This document shows, one piece after another, positions 48,932 through 61,744 of a stretch of DNA of 64,000 nt; positions within the stretch are counted from its first letter, which is position 1, and each line of letters begins with the position of its first letter. Source of the DNA: Bolinopsis microptera (lineage: Eukaryota; Ctenophora; Tentaculata; Lobata; Bolinopsidae). The notes under the pieces are model-generated. The model was not told where the DNA came from and did not search any database. It saw only the letters and a program-made list of their open reading frames with translations. The translations under genes and the position numbers were made by a program. The DNA lies in the NCBI RefSeq assembly GCF_026151205.1, contig NC_087073.1, positions 3,493,001-3,557,000 on the forward strand, written 5' to 3'.

Positions 48932-51900
48932 CGGGATCAGTTAAGTATGGTCAAAGCACAGGTTCACCATTTAATCTTGAGCACTATTATACTGCTGATA
49001 GCACTAGAGGTCATAATTTCAAACCCTTAAAACTTATCCGATGACTACCACCACACATTCGCAGAGGGACAAATTTAAGCCGGCATATAATTATAATCAT
49101 ATTGTCGGACATCGGTGTATTGATATAATTATATTCATAAAATTCAACAGCTAGATAAGAGGGCGGCGTGTACAAACATTGAGTCCAGCTCACACGTGAC
49201 TAGGATCAAAGGCTGAGAGACCAGATCAGGGGATGTGCTGAGAAAATACCAGTCAACAGTGGATCACATTTCTTAATTTCTTCTTTTGCTTCGGCGGTAA
49301 AATGACACCGTGTTAAGTTATTGGGGGATTTCAGGAGGTCTGGGTCTAAGAATTTGGTGGTCATAGGACTATAAGAATTGGATATGAGATTTAATATAGA
49401 CATTTTCAATTGCATGAAAAGAAGAAAGGTTCTCCTGTTTTCTGACAAAGGAAAGAGTAGCTGGACAGACTATCTTCTTAAACAGAGGTTAAAGTATAAG
49501 AGAACTTATATATTATAATTAAAATCCAGTCGAGCCGGTAAATCCACAAAATATAGAACTAGAAGACGTCTAGTAAAAGATTTTATGCACATTAATTAAT
49601 TTGTGGTTAAAGTAGGATGTCTGTCATTAACCAACTAAATATTCCAGATCCTAATTTCATGGCCAGCTAAACTTTTAGATTTTATAAAATAAACATATTA
49701 GATCCTCAATGACAACGTATAGCGTCTGCACTCTGCAGTCATGAGCATAAATGAGCTGTAATGCTCAATTTTAAGCCAATAATTCTCCGTGGTAATTGCC
49801 CTGCACTAATGGAAATGGGAGGAATGGCCGAGGATTGGAGTTCATCATAGCAGAGATATAGAAATCTGAAATGGCAACGATCAACTTGCGAGTTTCAAAA
49901 CTCAAATCACGGACAGTAATTCGACAATAATTTGGTTTAATCAAGTTGACAGAGTTAATCTAGAAACGCTCTATTAAAACGCTCAGTTTTACATGAAGGA
50001 AAGTTAACAATTCAATAACAGTGCGCTACAATGTACTACTTATCAGTGTTAATGGAAGCGGTGTTAATTAAATAGATTAGCAAAACTGTCCAACTACACA
50101 TGTAATAGGAAACAGTAAGAAGGAGACCAAGAACCGGTACAACAGCCAATCAAACAGCCGGATTGAAAAAGCCAACCAATCGTAGCTGCCTGACGGTCAG
50201 ACTATCTGTATTACCTAGACACCATGAACCGCACTAAGCAAAGTATAAGCAGCACTTCAACTAATTGATTCTAAAAACACGTGGCTAAAAGAGGGGTTCA
50301 CTAGTATTGTCTTCAGGTCTAGTATAAAATAGTAAAGAGAGGAGTATAAAAGAGAAGCCGAGGACCACATTTGTATCGGCACGTGACAGCACGAGCCTAG
50401 CTACATTTGATAGCTTGACCCTGAGATCAAGGGCAGGGCTGACACGTACACCTCAAGCAATTAACAAATGAGAAACACAGAGATACTATATTTTCCTTAG
50501 AATTTAGAGATAATCAGACAAAGTTAAAACTATTCTTTAAATTCCTTTACACAATACACAATTTAGATAACTTTCAGATTGATTGCAAACTAATTTTACA
50601 GCTAATTGTTGATAGTTATTTATCGGATGAAAAATGTATTGCAGAATTAAGGTTCGTTTTAAATTAAAATATTTACTTTCTGTAGGGATTGAGGGGTAAC
50701 TGAGCAGGGTAGCTGACACTGACTGAGTTTAACGGACAGGTATGGCAAAAACTTCCAACAAATACTGAATACCTATGAATTTCACACAATGAAGTTCCTG
50801 CGAGGTGTGCAGCGGTTTATTAAGGAGGTTCTTGACAGGATTCTCTCTTTTCTCCTCGTCCACTCAATAATTCCTTCCTTCATACTACACAATACACACC
50901 TATCTCGCAAACCCAATTGACAGCCCTCAAACATAATTTCCCCGTCATTAGCAGTTCACAAAGACGTGGTTATAGACTTTAAATTGATAACGTTAAGTAT
51001 AACATATTAACAACGAGAAGACGCGTATAACTATAATTTTACGCAATTCGGACAAAATGGATTATTTGTCAGACTCTGTGAAGAGTGAACAAGAGCTCAC
51101 ACTTGATGGGTAGCGTGCGAAACACTGGCTGGATTCACTCCGAGCTGCAAATATCTTCGATATGGAGAAATAAACGTGCAACGCAATTGACCAACAACAT
51201 GTTGCCAAAGTAGCAAATAGTAAGGTACGTTCCGAAAGTGTCCTCACAAAAGAAAGAAGAGCGTTTAATTAATAATAACCTGACAACGCCCTCGTGCAGA
51301 CTTGAACAGCCATCTACTAGAATGAGAGTTGGCTCAGTGCTGCGGTTCAGCCAAAACTGCAAGCGGTTCAGCCAACACTGCAACTATAATACCGGTGAGC
51401 CATTGCCGGTGCCTATTATCACTTTCAACGACATGTTGTTGAAATCCAGAATCAAGACGCTCATGAAAAAAAGAACGGACAAAATTGATACTTTTAAATG
51501 AAGATCCATCTAATACTATTTTTCGGATATGGTAACTGTAAGAAAGGTACACTACATTAAGTACAAGTACAATTAGCATACTTATCTCTTCATCTAAAAT
51601 GTTATACCCTCACGAATAAAATGAACTGACAGAATACCTGACTCGTCATGGGATCTGCTGACATCTGATAAATTTCTATCAATTAGTCTACTTAGCAATT
51701 GATGATTAACCCTGAACAATTGTGCACTCCTCACCGAACTGACCTTTGCGGAGACTGACTACTCACACCAATTTAAGTGTGATTTTATCGAAGAGTGGCA
51801 ACACTGAATCATTCAGAGGTGGTTGTGTGCAGGTGGTCACAGAAACTTTAACCGACCCTAACCCATGCCTTATATCGTTGTTATACTTGGGCCGAATAAA

Positions 51901-52147
51901 ACAAAACTCCAGTCAGCTGGTAAATTTAGGAGCGAAAAGGTATAGCTATAAGATTAGGTAGGTAAGGCATCATGGTAATACTACTTACTAGTAGTAGTAA
52001 TACTAGAATCGAATGTTTAAGTTTCAGAACATGATTCTTGTTGCCACATTGATGAATATGATGATTAATTGGAAGCTGTGCCGCCAAATAAATATTCGAT
52101 AGCCAAGTTATAACTCTGATCAATATGATAATTCAAAACGATTCTTA

Positions 52148-52170
52148 CCGTTAAATTTGAAATTTAACGG
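52148..52170. repeat. perfect 23-bp palindrome
   Basis: CCGTTAAATTT, one central G, then AAATTTAACGG: an uninterrupted inverted repeat that could be a dimeric binding site or the relic of a small inverted-repeat element. Confidence 0.85.
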
Positions 52171-53498
52171 CAAACTTGAAATTTATCTGATCAACTCTTA
52201 CATATCAATGATATCGACTGCGGCAAGCAAATACCATCACTGATTACGCGATATGGTGAGATTATGAGAATCATCTAGCGCATCCAGTTAGTAAGTAGTT
52301 AACTATAAGTATTTAGCGTTAGAGTATATCAAACATTGTTGGGCTTCTAATGATATCCTGTCGCATCGCCGGCTGCACTGCAAACAAACCCAAAAACAAA
52401 ACCAACCTGACTGCACTTTGGGAAGAGGAATTTACAAATACACAGTGACACTGACAAAGACAGCGCACTGAAAGTCTACACACAAGCAAGGTCTCAGGCC
52501 GGAGATGTGGCCTCCAGATTCTAGATTCTGCTGCTCTCCAATAACACCCGGGTATATGTCTAGTGGTCTGTAACAGGTAGTCCGGACTGTGCTATAACTA
52601 CCTTAACTTGCCTGGCCTGCCAACACACTGCTGCCTAGGACGCGGTGTCTCACCCTGGCTCTAACCAGAGAACACAGCGCTGGAGCGTGCAGGGATCTGC
52701 CACAGCCGCACAGCTGTCTGCAGCTAGAACGGATCTAGACGCAGCATTGTTATGTTAACACTTCACCACCTCCGTACATCCACCAACCCTCCTCACCTAA
52801 TTATCGGCTATTACTTCGTGTAGGCCAAAATATTGGCCAGATCTAAGATCTCCACCGCCCCAGCACTTGATCCACATTTACGGAGTTTAGACTCATGAAT
52901 ATTATAAAGCAATCTCATAGCGCTCACTCTAAACAATTTAGCTAGTGAGTTGATTTCTGGATAACAAGTACCTGCACTGGATATGCGATTACAGTAATGG
53001 CTTGATAATATCTACCTCTAACTCAAACTCGAACCCTAGCAAGGCTCATCATGGTAACTACCGTACAAAATAATAATTTGGACATTCGAACTAGAATTAC
53101 CCTCAAAAATTAGACATCTCATTAGAGGATGCTCATATCCCTCCATAATAGGATGGGGTGTGAGAAATATAATGAAATGAGAAGAAAGCATCACGCACCA
53201 AGCAACTAGAAATAGACAAACTACTGGGAATAGTTACAAGAGTATTATACCCAACATTGACCGGCGAACTGATAGCTACTTCAGAAGCAATGAAACTACA
53301 ATCTTCTAGATAAAATGAGTCATAGTACTTTCAGCCGGAGCCATCATAAGTGACATAAATCTAAAAGATAGTATGGTTAGTTTCTAAATATAAACTCAAA
53401 CTCTGAAAAGGAAACTGCCGTGAAATATGGAACATCAATAAAAGGACCAATTATTTTAAAAAAATAATTTATGGAAAGCCCCTCAGACAAAATAAAAA

Positions 53499-53985
53499 TC
53501 AATTATGCAATAAAGGAATCTTAAAAGGGTTTGTACTATTCATTCCTGAGGGGCGGAGGGAATTTAAGGCATGTATATATCGGTGCTCCTTAACATCTAA
53601 ACTACTAGGACTTGAATTTTCTAGGATACACACTGAAACACTATTGTTAAAATTTTCCTTCTGAGTCAGTCCATGCTCTATATGGAGGTGGAGTCCTACG
53701 CAGTTTGAGTCATCATCCGTGTCAACCTTTTGCCCACTGATGATCTTGTAGAATGCTCTTCTGTGTTCGCCAAACCTTACCCGTAGCATTCTGGTGGATT
53801 TGCCTACGTATGGTTTCTCACACAGTTTACATCTGATCAAATATATGATGTTGTAAGTGATGCATGTACCTGGTGCTGGTTTTACCCGTTTCCCATTGAT
53901 GCTGGGAATAGTTATAGAGACCAACTGGTTTATAGACGGAATGCATTAAATTGTTCGCAGAGTGGTCGACACCAAATATATAAAC
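53499..53985 (-). pseudogene. Penelope-like element, GIY-YIG endonuclease fragment
   Basis: The frame reads ITYNIIYLIRCKLCEKPYVG, then LRVRFGEHRRAF, and ends KEHRYIHALNSLRPSGMN. These are the YLI...YVG motif, the catalytic arginine region and the conserved glutamate region of the C-terminal GIY-YIG nuclease of Penelope-like retroelements. The reverse transcriptase is absent; the copy is truncated near 53985 by stops. The nuclease part itself is intact for about 140 codons. Confidence 0.88.
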
Positions 53986-54959
53986 TCAATACAGATACGC
54001 AAAACGCATGTCTAATGTGATTATTGTATTATGTTTACTGATTTAATGGTATGCAATAAATATAATGCTGATAGTAAATTGTTGTTGTTTACAAGGGAGC
54101 TGGTCACGAGGTATTAATATAACTTCAGATCTGGTATGCGCAATTATGATTAGGAATGTGCGGTCCCACTAAATCACTCTCAAGAATTTTTAATTTTTTT
54201 TACAGAATGGCGTTTAGCATATGAAATTAGTATCATAATACGTATATTTTTCGATGCTGATTCCGGAACACCCCCGTCTTCCAATTATGCCATGGGGTTA
54301 AAACCTTTCCCTGAGGACCAGTTATGAATAAAAACTGTTTTGGTTTCTTTCGGTTAGAGAACAGTAAAAACCCAAGTCAAGTGAATTAGTATAAGCGAGG
54401 TGGTCTTAAAAAGCATGGTTTACACTCTCTGCCTTGAGGAAGACTTTGAACTTGTGTTCATTTGACGCTTCTATTTTTAGACGATGTTAATTTTATCTCA
54501 TTAGAAGGATATAGCTGTGAACGACTCAGTTTTTGATAGGATAAATTTAAGTGAGGAGCCTATTCATTAAAACACAACAAATGGGACAAAAAGTCACCTT
54601 ATCTTATAAAGGGTTGAAATCATCAGTTTTGTAATTTCTACGTCGATTTGCTCCATAATCAGTAATTTACATAACAATATAAACTGTTGAATAATAATAA
54701 TATTATATCACATCATTATACGATTGAATAATACACACATGACAGGGCATAACCAAACATCTGAGGTGTCAGTTTTTCGCCTTTATAGCACCGCATAGTC
54801 CGCTTAAAGTTGAAGTTCTCTTGAGAAAAAAAAGCCGCGTCTGCTCAAAATTAGGTGTTTACAAAAATAGAGGAGACTGGTCGAGCATGCAGATGGAAGC
54901 AGTCATTAAATCATTTGGACGTGTGACCAAACTCAAAATCAAATCAACCGACAACTTGT

Positions 54960-55105
54960 TTTATTACTTTCCCATATAATAGCTTTACCAAACTGAGGCA
55001 ATCTACGGTAAACCCAACTAGTTGGCATAGTATTACTATCCAATTTTAATGCTCACTGACGAGGTACCGTCAGGAAAAATGAGCGTGCAAAGGCATATCG
55101 TTTTC
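54960..55105 (+). repeat. dispersed direct repeat, copy 1
   Basis: Shares CTACGGTAAACCCAACTAGT, AATGCTCACTGACG and the word order around them with 56885-57030, on the same strand. Family unknown. Confidence 0.8.
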
Positions 55106-55463
55106 AAATTCAGTGATTTTAATTACGAATTTGAGGGCAGCTGTAAGTGTAACATGTAAGTAGTGTGATCGTTTTACAAAATGATAACAATTTTAGCTTA
55201 CATTGTAGGCCGTAGTGCCTGTCGTGATATCAGGGATTACTTATTGTTAGGTTCCAGCAGGATCTGGTACTCCTCATAATTCAGCGGCCTCGACTATGTA
55301 TCGTCAGACATCAATCGTCATCTCGCACAACTCCTTAAGAAAAATAGGTGCTGGGCATGTAAAAATTTGCAGCCTTCCACACAGAGCTTGTTCTCCGTTT
55401 CCCGCTCATTGGACCAGGTGAACTTGCATGCTTGTGATAATGTGGATGTGAGTGTATGTGTAC

Positions 55464-55942
55464 CTAAGATGAGAAGTACGAATGAGTCGGACTTTTCAAT
55501 TTACTCGTATCGTACGTACTTTTCAATTCTATTGAAAAGTTCTCCTTCTAGAAATCGATGGAAGAGTTCTAAATCGCATGTTACGGACTAATATTGAGCG
55601 TTTTCAAAAACTTGTGTTTCTATATTCCAATCGTCGATTAACTTAAAGTTTAACTTTCAGAGAAACAAGCTGTTTAAATAAGTAAATTGTCCAGCAATTT
55701 TGTAGAATTTTTGTTTTACTTTTAAATGCTTGCCTGACCTAAGAATTGTGTATTTAATTTATTCGCGAACGGTATATTTTCTCTAACATCGGCAAACAAT
55801 TACATTTTACAACGGCCCCGATGATAATAATTTAAAAACAAAAAAATTCTATCTGAATCGTACGTCGTATGAGTCGGACTTTTCAAAGTTGCGTACAAGT
55901 ACGTACTTTTCCCCCTAAACGAGTCCGTACTTCTCATCTTAG
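55464..55942. mobile_element. 479-bp inverted-repeat element with 8-bp target duplication
   Basis: The ends CTAAGATGAGAAGTACG and the inverted CGTACTTCTCATCTTAG are flanked by ATGTGTAC at 55456-55463 and 55943-55950, an exact 8-bp duplication. Inner sequences repeat GAGTCGGACTTTTC in both halves. The duplication length fits hAT- or P-type transposition, but the termini do not match the usual hAT consensus. No coding capacity. Confidence 0.88.
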
Positions 55943-56316
55943 ATGTGTACTATACTGTAGTGTATTTCGAATTACCCCCCCTATAGAAAACCAGATTTAT
56001 TTTCTGACAGAAAGCTAGAGATTTACCAAAATATAATATCGACCTTGTTATAAACTCATTTAGACCGTTCTTAACCTAAAATTGCACGAGAAAACTTGGT
56101 TTCAGAACCCAATTATGCTTCCTTATGCTCTAAAATCCATGTTTTACCAATACAATCAACATTTTGATACTGTAGGTCAACTTATTACTTCAAGTATAGT
56201 TATGCGGTAAAGATCAAGACAATCGTCGACTAAACTGATCGATAAGGTAAAGTGTGAACGGTAAAGAAACATTAAACAGTTAACCAACAAGCCGAAATTA
56301 CCAGTACACGCACTCA

Positions 56317-56424
56317 AGTTCGACACGCACTCTAGTTCGACACGTACTGTAGTTCGACAAACCCTAAGGTTAGACTCTGTCAAACTAGAGTGCGCTACCT
56401 GGATTCAAATTCGACACGTACTAA
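56317..56424 (+). repeat. 17-bp TTCGACACG repeats
   Basis: AGTTCGACACGCACTCT, AGTTCGACACGTACTGT and AGTTCGACAAACCCTAA follow head to tail at 56317, 56334 and 56351. Another copy lies at 56408 and a partly inverted one at 56378-56394. Confidence 0.8.
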
Positions 56425-56884
56425 GAGAACTTCGACTGTCGATCTCAAGCAACGATCCTTTACGAGCTTGAAATCTATTCGTTTGTTTGTTTTCCACTTG
56501 TCTCATGCTGTTCAACTATGTGTGAATGTAATTTCTATTATAATCCATATCTATGAACATTTAATTGACCTCAGACTCGATTGTTAGTTATTAGTAAAAT
56601 CGTAGACTAATAGCGGAGAGATAAAAGATTATCGGTGGTAATATAATAACTCGTACTCCGTTTTATAGATCTAGATTGTAGACTTAGAGTACGCTATAAG
56701 TAGATAAATATCTACCACAATTACCACACTTTACATTATGACAAACGACTAGTAACCGAGTACCGGTCTAGAGATTTGGCTGCTGAACTGGAAACAGTCG
56801 GATATAAATCTATTTTCCTGTTAGCTGGACCAGAACCAAGTGGCAAACAGGAGAATTAAAACTATACCGACAACATACTTGAAT

Positions 56885-57030
56885 TGTATTGCTTTCCCAT
56901 AGCTTTTATACCTAACGGCAAATGGAGGCAATCTTATCTACGGTAAACCCAACTAGTTGTCATAATATTAGTTATTACTATCCAATGTAATGCTCACTGA
57001 CGTGGTATCGCCCAAAGAAATGAGTGCACA
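56885..57030 (+). repeat. dispersed direct repeat, copy 2
   Basis: Diverged partner of the repeat at 54960-55105, about 1.9 kb apart. No LTR-type TG...CA ends or internal polyprotein are seen between them. Confidence 0.8.
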
Positions 57031-57199
57031 AAGGAATTGGTCCTAATGTGTGACCCGCTTGGCGACAACTTCTACCCCTGTTATAGCGATACTTAGTGTG
57101 GAGGCAGTAATTGATGCCTGCCTGTAACGTGTACTTAAACACGATTGCCCAATTATTACAGACTTGCATATGATAACTTATATTGATAATACTGAGCAT

Positions 57200-58870
57200 A
57201 TTGCAGGTATAAAACTATCAGTACTACACAGTGAAATGTATCCTTTACATAATATCACGCAAGATATATACCAATCCTACTTCAAGTTGACCAGTCATAC
57301 TAGCTATAGCACGTGTTAAGTTAATGAAACATCTGAAGTTTCATTTCTCCAATATAATCTCCAATAAACGTCAGATGATACATCAATGTCAAAGGCCTAT
57401 TTGCCTGGAGTAACTAACTACAAGGACAAATTATGTGTGTTTGCGGTGGGAATGTCTAATTCGGTCCGGCGAGCTAAGTGCATTTTAATCTGGACAGTGG
57501 ACTGAACGGCAAGATTAGAGTAATAAGACTAAATTATGAATATAATGAACTTTAAACTTAACCGGATTCATCCCATTAATCTTAAGCTTAGCTAAATTGT
57601 TAATTAAATAATTGTACATATTCTGCATGCGATTTCTAACCACAGGCACACAGAGGTACATCGAAATAAAAGTGCCAACAAACGACAGCGCCATCGGGCC
57701 AGTTGAAAACTTTAAAACAAATCGCGGAAAGCTCATTAAATTCACAGCTTGCAGTCTCGCAATGAATGATAAAATGGCTATCATTTTGTAAATCTATGAC
57801 ACTACTTAAAGCTGCTCTCAAATTCATGATTAAAATCACTTAATTTGAAAACGATACGCCTGTATGCACGATGCTATGATCCTATTTATGTACATACTAT
57901 TACTAAAACATGTACTGGGAGAACAGAAGAATAGAATCATAAGCCCTAGTTTAACAATTTCATGTAATACTAACCACTAACGAACATGATAGATTTTTAT
58001 TTCGAGGGAGACGATAGTTTTCAAGGAGCGCTCCTTGGTAATAAGGGTGCGCTGCACATTATATATAGTATATATTGTATACAGGCAAATTACTAATGGT
58101 CAACTGTATTTATAGTGTTTATAAACAAGTGAGTTGCAATCAGGGCTTTTGTAAACAAGACTCTCAACAGTAAGGACGTGAATTAATTTCAACAGGGCAG
58201 TAGAACAGGGCAATGATGCTGATATAACAAACATTCTAAGGAGTCGGGAGAAAAGTGTGAAGTGGCACGTCTCGCAACAATTATTGGCAAAAGTACAGTT
58301 ACAAGGGAAATTTCGACTAGTGTTCAGGCATTTTATTTCTCGCAGTGTGTAGTGACGGACGAACAAGATGTGAGTGATGTAAAAGTAAGACCACGCAGAC
58401 GTCAGAGTCGTCAGACTTGTTGTCGACTTGTTGTCGCGACAGAATTGAGAACAGATTCAATTTCGTTCAATTCACTTGACGATTGAACTGAACAAATATG
58501 CATACAGTCGGCCTTTCCGACAATCAGTAGATCAAGATGCAAGTGTGAAGTGTTGAAAGTATTGATCATATTATAGTGATACTGCCATTTTTTCAGCAAG
58601 AATTAAGGTGCAATAAACGTTACAGGTGTCTACGATAATTTATATATCAACAATAATCACTCAGTAATCAGTATACCTAATCCTATACAGTATTCCTTTA
58701 AAATTATTACTTTAAACGTTTGGAATAATTTAGTACTTATCTAATTCTTATATCGCAGTTATATCAAGTCGCGACCAAATCCAGGCAAAGTTAGCAGTAG
58801 CAGAGTGAAAATGTTATAATTTTGTCCTATAAATTATAATTATAAGGGATTATAAGGGATTGTAATTATA
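57200..58870. other. intergenic, no gene recognised
   Basis: No coding motif or repeat with clear boundaries was seen. Confidence 0.4.
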
Positions 58871-59055
58871 AGGGGACGTTCACATATTACGTAATCACGT
58901 TTTGGACAATTTGTAGCCCACCTCCCCGGCCATCCGTAATCAGTTTATACACATAGCTATTGTGTCAAGATTACACTAGTGTAACTGTAATCATTTGGAA
59001 ACCTCCCTCCCCCCTAGTAGTAGTCAGCTGATTACGTAATATGTGAACGACCCCT
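58871..59055. mobile_element. 185-bp MITE
   Basis: The left end AGGGGACGTTCACATATTAC and the inverted right end AGGGGTCGTTCACATATTAC both continue GTAATCA. No clear target duplication. Non-coding; superfamily not assigned. Confidence 0.82.
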
Positions 59056-60008
59056 AATCTTATCCACTAAACCATTTGTGATTCGATCAAAGTCAGACGA
59101 AAAATTTCAATGATCGAACCTCAACATTCAGGCTGTATTTGACTTGAGGCAAATTTGCGCTTATCTAAGACATAAGTGGAGATCACTGATCTGTGATCAG
59201 TTGCAGTCTATGCGAAGGTCCGGTAAAGTGAGGAGATTAAGATAACTTATTCATAGGGAATGAACGGAGGCTTTTCCTTCATTGTTTGTGGGAACGATAA
59301 GACGAGACCAAATGTTCATGGCTCTGAAAATACTATTTACTTTTAGCAAATGCCTACTGTATACGTGACACTCATAAAGAGTTAAAGACAAATTTTATTG
59401 TTGCCGTACGCATGGATCATACGTTGTACACGTTTTAAATTAAAATATTAAACCTATACTTAGACTGTGAATAAGTGACTATTTAAATTTTATACAATTA
59501 TAGTATAAATTTAACAAATCACTTGCTATATAAAGCGGAGCGGCATAAAGAACAGTTGTTAGAGCACTTGTGCAGCAGACACTGTTATCAGACTTGTCGT
59601 GCTCCTATCATGTATCACACGGCCCAACCGGCCAAATAGGTGGCACAATGACGTCGACCTAGTCTCTGATGACTTGTAATACAACTCATATCTAGTATCT
59701 TCCCTCTCTCTTCTGATAATAATATCTGTGTGTTGGTGAGTGCTGAGTGCGGGGACAGGCCAGGTAATTGACATGATTGTCTATTGCATCACATCTCTAT
59801 ACAGGATGATGTGGTACCATTATTAGTGATTTCATAGAAAATAATCGAATTGTCACTCGAAATTGTTAAGTATATTGTGTGAGATTGTCTGAGGAAACAC
59901 AGACCCTGGTCAAAGAAGTCGGGGATTTAGCAGCTCAGCTAGTGCGGTCTCCGACTAAAGAATAATAACAGTTTCAATGGGCGCTGAGTAGTTACTTGCG
60001 ATCCAATC

Positions 60009-60096
60009 CCTTTAATAGCTGGGAACTGTACTCATAATAACAAGCCGGCTATTAAAGGGATCTCTTAGATAGCGGCTTGTTATTACGAGCAGTTTT
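60009..60096. repeat. overlapping inverted repeats
   Basis: ATAATAACAAGCCGGCTATT pairs with TAGCGGCTTGTTATTA, and CCCTTTAATAGC pairs with GCTATTAAAGGG, so the segment can fold in two alternative ways. Probably the remnant of a small palindromic element. Confidence 0.65.
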
Positions 60097-60746
60097 TATT
60101 GGCACAGGAACACTTCGCTGCCAAAAGAGTAACCTCAAAATGGAGCGATGTATTTAACTGTAACAATTAACTTGTTAGTATAAATGATTGTCTACTAGAC
60201 TGTAAATTTGCCTAAACCTTCAAATTATCGAACCCTATTTGTAAACCCTGCACAGAAAATTGGCTATACGACATAGCTGGGCCTTTGAAGAGAGGGGCTG
60301 GAGCCATCATTACAATTGAATAGTCATATACCCATAAGAGTTATTACCAAAGGGAACTGGTCTAATTTTGGACATAGAACCCTGCCGCTACTCAATCAGT
60401 GTGACTTTGGTAAATATTATTATAAATATTATACAATCCTTTCTCATAATTACGACGGCTTGTTTAGGTAATACAATTTTCTTTTTTACCCTCTAGAATA
60501 ATAACAATTTGACAATACAGATCCGGTGACCTGTATCCGGCTACAATATTGATAATACGTAATATGTACTTACTTTAGGTTGGTTTGGTAGGGATTGCTT
60601 CTGGACAACAGTACTAGTACGTCCTCCAATCATTCCTGGTTCAAATCTTTCTGTAGATTCCATTCCAGAAGTGAGTTGTTGGCGATGGCGGTGTATCCTT
60701 TGGTTGGCAGGGTATCGGGGAACATCTCCAAAAATTGAGCAAGCTT

Positions 60747-61244
60747 ATTGACCTAAATAATCAACCAATAGAGTGGGCGGTCGTTCTTAGCAACCTTTTT
60801 TTCTTAGTATCTAAAAATTTTAAGTTGATTCAATTTCAGTACAAGCTTTTAATGAGAATCACGACGTGTAGATACATGAGACACAAAATGAAAATTGTTA
60901 CAGATACTCCCATGTGTAGCCTGTGTAACACATACTTAGAAACAATTCCTCATATCTATCTCCATTGTATCCACACAAATAGCTTCATCACAATACTTGA
61001 AGACTTTATAAAAAGGAAAATCGATAGAAATTACAAAGACCCCAATAAAATTAATTTTATAGTTTGTAATCACACTTCACAAATTATAAATTATTTTAAT
61101 ATTGTTGCCAAATGGTACATTAGCAAAAGATTTCAGGCAGGGGACATGCCGATCTGGCAGGGATATATCAAACTTCTTAAACTTTCACTTACTGGAGACA
61201 AAATAGGCCACAAAAGTTCTATTGTGTCGATCTTGGCCGATTAG
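60747..61244 (+). pseudogene. LINE ORF2 C-terminus with zf-RVT-like motif
   Basis: The frame reads FQYKLLMRITTCRYMRHKMK, then MCSLCNTYLETIPHIYLHC, the C-x2-C...H-x4-C knuckle found after the reverse transcriptase of L1/Tx1-type proteins, and ends WYISKRFQAGDMPIWQGYIK before a short tail and TAG. It is open throughout, and the polymerase part was lost by 5' truncation. The knuckle supports L1/Tx1 rather than CR1 origin. Confidence 0.8.
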
Positions 61245-61703
61245 GGCAAATTGTCCACCCCATTTATATTGCTGTCTTTGTTATTTTATTATCAATGGTT
61301 ATTGTTACTATCTTACAGTACTACTAACTGTTTTTTGTAGTACATGCCCTGCTTCCTTCCATTCCTAAACTACCTTACAAGCTCTTCCTCTTTTACACCC
61401 TTTTCAATCACTTCATTTCACTCATTCACTTCATATCTTATTACCACAGTATCTGCCAAAACCAACATGGCCCATGTGGAAGGGGGCCTTGACGTTGTTG
61501 ACCACTTGGCCCTGCATCCCAAGCTGACGGTCGGCCTCCACTCTCTAAAAACATACCTTCAGTGAAGGCAGATGGTCAGCAAATAGCGATGCTAGGGCTT
61601 GGTGTGAACAAATCTTGACCTACTTTCACACCTTTGGGACGACTCTCGCAAATGCGAGAGTAATGACCCCGGGGAGGGCCCCATTGGTTTTAGTAGGTTG
61701 CAT

Positions 61704-61740
<37 letters not shown>
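60747..61740 (+). mobile_element. L1/Tx1-like LINE insertion, 5'-truncated with poly(A)
   Basis: The insertion ends in a run of 33 A residues at 61708-61740. It is flanked by TTGAGCAAGCTT at 60735-60746 and 61741-61752; counting shared A residues, the duplication may reach 17 bp. The target AAAAATTGAG fits L1-type endonuclease cleavage. It interrupts an older CR1-like copy on the opposite strand. Confidence 0.9.

Positions 61741-61744
<4 letters not shown>

Larger units (their letters stand above)
44811..53498. other. long intergenic stretch, no gene recognised
   Basis: I found no exon with a recognisable motif. Open frames are short and unsupported. Local structures are a hairpin at 48901-48931, a tandem 19-20-mer at about 51345-51384 (GCGGTTCAGCCAAxACTGCAA), a palindrome at 52148-52170, and a comparatively GC-rich stretch at 52360-52760 of unknown role. 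Confidence 0.45.
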
